From Henricia sp. BOLD:AAB3569 (taxonomy: Eukaryota > Echinodermata > Asteroidea > Spinulosida > Echinasteridae), in NCBI GenBank assembly GCA_037783545.1, contig JBBELK010000095.1, positions 625,001-689,000 of the forward strand: a DNA stretch of 64,000 nucleotides, given 5' to 3'. Shown here one piece after another: positions 61,731 through 64,000 of this stretch. Both the position numbers and the translations under genes were made by a program. Each line of letters opens with the position of its first letter. Within the stretch, counting starts at the first letter, position 1. The notes beneath the pieces were generated by a model that saw nothing but the letters and a program-made list of their open reading frames with translations, was not told the DNA's origin and ran no database searches.

Positions 61731-62062
61731 TTAATGATTGGTCTTCAGCATGGCTCTTACGGCAGAGCCAAGTTTCCTGACTTGAGGTTTGGCTGCAGTC
61801 GGATCCATAACTTTATATATTACAGTGTCGATAAACTCCCAAAACTGTTGCACAACAGGCGAGTATACCACATTAAACACGTAATGGCATTTAAACAGCC
61901 TGTCAAATGCTGAAATCAAATTCAACCCTACTGGTACAGCTATCTTGTCGACGACAATGAAAAACTGCCTAGGTGTCTTCTCCGGACCAAGGGCCAGCAG
62001 GAATGGCTGTCGATACTCCTCTGCCTTGCTTTTTACAAAACCTTCCACATCGGTGCCTTCCT
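61731..62062 (-). pseudogene. exon of unrecognised transposon-like gene
   Basis: The acceptor tctttacag precedes GAAGGCACCGATGTGG. The frame reads EGFVKSKAEEYRQPFLLALG, FFIVVDKIAVPV, KCHYVFNVVYSP and FWEFIDTVIYKV. The P-F-x-L-x-L-G / F-x-V-x-D layout is familiar from repeated uncharacterised genes in aquatic animals. It is intact over 106 codons. Orientation matches the DUF6589-like relics downstream. Confidence 0.55.
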
Positions 62063-62459
62063 GTAAAGAACCAAAAACTACATTGTAACTGCATGTATAC
62101 CATTGTACTACAGTCGAACAATGATAATAAAGGGTCTTTGGGACTTTTTAAATTACCTTGTTACGACAGTAATCTTATTATCAGTCTAGAAAACAAAGAA
62201 AAACTAAGATTTGGGACCTAAAGTTTGCCTTATTGTAAGCATTACTTTGTATTAACAGTGATCGTATTAGCAGTGTTCGACTGTACATGTATATGGAGAG
62301 CTCACTTAAAACAAGGTCAGTTGTTAAGTCAAAAGGATCATGGTATAAAATAAATTGACTAGTGTCCTTTTTTTTTAAGCCAGTTAAAATTACTCAACTG
62401 TTGCACCACAAAGTTGGAAAATTTAACTCCGACATGACTGCAAATGGTCAAGGCATTAA

Positions 62460-62592
62460 AGGCACAGACTCATCAGCAATTTGCGCGCACTAAATTTGTA
62501 CCACAAAATACGCAGCTCCATGCCTTTCCTACGGAGCTGTGTATTTTGTGGTACGAATATGGCATGTGCACATTGCTAACGAGCCTGTGTCT
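62460..62592. mobile_element. 133-bp TTAA MITE (AGGCACAG), copy 2
   Basis: TTAA at 62456-62459 and 62593-62596 flanks a near-complete palindrome, AGGCACAGACTCATCAGCAA.../...TTGCTAACGAGCCTGTGTCT. It shares the cgcagctccatgc...ggagctg core with copy 1 at 39583-39712. Confidence 0.9.
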
Positions 62593-62599
62593 TTAAGCG

Positions 62600-63580
62600 A
62601 AGGTATTTGCAACACTAACATTTGTCCATTGTGTGAAGTCCTGCAGCCTTGAAGGAAAGTACTGGGTTGGTACGACAACAGACCACTTTTAGATAAGTTT
62701 TGGTGATCAACATGAACACTACATTGTATGGATGGTATGAATTTTGACAAATATTTTCATTCCGCACATATTACGAAGGTAGTGGATTTTCGGGACGCTC
62801 AATCTCAGCTCCAAGGCACTTGTGTGCAACAACATTTCGCATTCATTAATGTCAAGATGTTTCCATTCACCTACTCTGCTACTTCCGCTTGTTGGTCCCT
62901 GCTTTGACTTGGTTTTGTTTATCGACCGATGAAGCATATATGACAATGCGAACAGTCCACACAGGTCCTCTGTATTGTAATTAAAATATTAAAATGACTA
63001 AAATTATTGATATATATATATATATATAATTATATAGCAGTTAAAGAAAGTGCCAGTTGCCCACATACTGTATCAACAAAGATTTATCAATTTTTCATCC
63101 AAATATTTAAAACGGCAGCATTTTTATGATTGTTTCCCTGTGGGGCTTAACACTTAAAGCTTGTCTTTATGGACAAGACTAATTTTCCAAGAAATTGTCC
63201 AAGTGGCAAACGAATGTACACATGAATAAAGAATGACCTAAAAAACTATTTAATTGGGAATGTACCGGTACTAGCAAACACCTCCGACATTACTGATGCA
63301 TAGAATGTGAATAGAATTGCGGCACACTCATGGCTATTTTCCAGCACTAGCAAAATGTTTGGTTTATGGTTTATTTAAAATCATGACATATAGCAGTTAA
63401 TAACTGAATTGCACATCATTTACAATATTTAAACACAACAGAAATTTATAAAAAACAACAAATACTGAAAAATCACTAAAATACCGGTACTTCAATTGCA
63501 CATGGTTAAAAGTTTGATTAAAGCGACAATGAGCAAAATTGTTGCATTTGTGATACATTATACCTGTACATATTTAGACT
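62600..63580. other. no gene recognised apart from the microsatellite
   Basis: AT-rich. Short frames on the minus strand at 62529-62946 show no motif. Confidence 0.45.
63008..63030 (+). repeat. (TA)n microsatellite
   Basis: About ten uninterrupted TA dinucleotides. Confidence 0.85.
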
Positions 63581-63584
63581 CATT

Positions 63585-64000
63585 TCATTCGTTTAAAATA
63601 GTTGTTAAATAGGGCAAGGGACTACACCTAAACCGCTTAGTCCTGCATTTAAATGCCCCGAATGGATACTTCTTCCTTAAAGTCATGGATGAGCTATACC
63701 CAGAGGCAGGATACCAGGATGCAAATTTTGTAGAGCAGCTCGTTTTTAGAGCAAAATCCTTGCATATTTTTGCTCTACGATGTTCAAGAGTATCAAGCTG
63801 CAATGTGGCCAAGGCCTCGGCATAGGATATATACTGATGTGAAAGAATGTAGTGACAAACTCTTTTCTGAATCCTTTCAACCCGAGAAACCTGCACCTGG
63901 GTAAGGCCACCATTCCATAGTGGAGCTGCATACTCGACAATTGGTCGAATGTACCCTTTATAAACTGTAAGAAGTTCTTGAGCATTAAAACCAGCTTCTT
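63585..64000 (-). pseudogene. LINE reverse-transcriptase C-terminus (runs off window)
   Basis: The minus strand reads VYKGxIRPIVEYAAPLWNGG-type sequence in one frame near 63900-63980. It then reads QVSRVERIQKRVCHYILSHQ, YAEALATLQLDTLEHRRAKI and CKDFALK, then decays. These are the C-terminal motifs of L2/CR1/Daphne-like LINEs. The 5' part lies beyond 64000. Confidence 0.8.

Overview
The window is eukaryotic nuclear DNA from an animal. Splice-site-bounded exons with matching phases, long introns, tRNA-derived SINEs, CR1/L2-type LINE tails, Helitron, hAT, Tc1/mariner, pogo, piggyBac-type and Merlin/IS1595-like remains are all visible. The TE mix and the abundance of acatgtacatgt-type sequence suggest a marine invertebrate deuterostome (echinoderm or lancelet). 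That assignment is inference only.

The one cellular gene I can support runs on the + strand from 2437 to at least 40608, with a candidate further exon at 44596-44637. Nineteen exons (28-144 nt each) join in one reading frame with canonical AG/GT borders and give about 561 codons. The first exon is already internal, so the 5' end lies outside the window, and I found no convincing stop. I do not recognise the protein family; it shows no signal peptide, membrane segment or known catalytic motif.

The introns are crowded with transposon-derived sequence. 1.7-10.8 kb: foldback/MITE elements, two tRNA-SINEs, a 1.6 kb element with ~200 bp terminal inverted repeats (TIRs), and a GACGTC-rich foldback. 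11.36-12.83 kb: an intronic satellite of ten full 137/146 bp units. 13-29 kb: TTAA-flanked MITEs, three copies of one hAT-like non-autonomous family (one carrying a nested foldback), a pogo/Tigger-like element, a Sleeping-Beauty-type TIR, an 820 bp palindromic element and a SINE. The 11.3 kb intron at 29.2-40.5 kb holds a decayed hAT transposase, a LINE fragment, a five-unit tandem repeat, a DUF3987-like P-loop gene relic, an IS1595/Merlin-like transposase relic, and a SINE split by a MITE.

From 43 to 64 kb nearly all recognisable coding sequence is on the minus strand and broken: DUF6589-like relics with duplicated coiled-coil exons, a second hAT C-terminus, a Helitron (47.6-51.6 kb) interrupted by an internally deleted Tc1 element, a LINE 3' end, an unrecognised 214-aa open frame followed by decayed sequence, and a LINE RT C-terminus running off the window end.

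No bacterial features, CRISPR arrays, rRNA genes or intact tRNA genes were seen. The best candidates for something undescribed are the unrecognised multi-exon gene, the DUF3987-like/IS1595-like pair, and the satellite apparently derived from a dispersed repeat.
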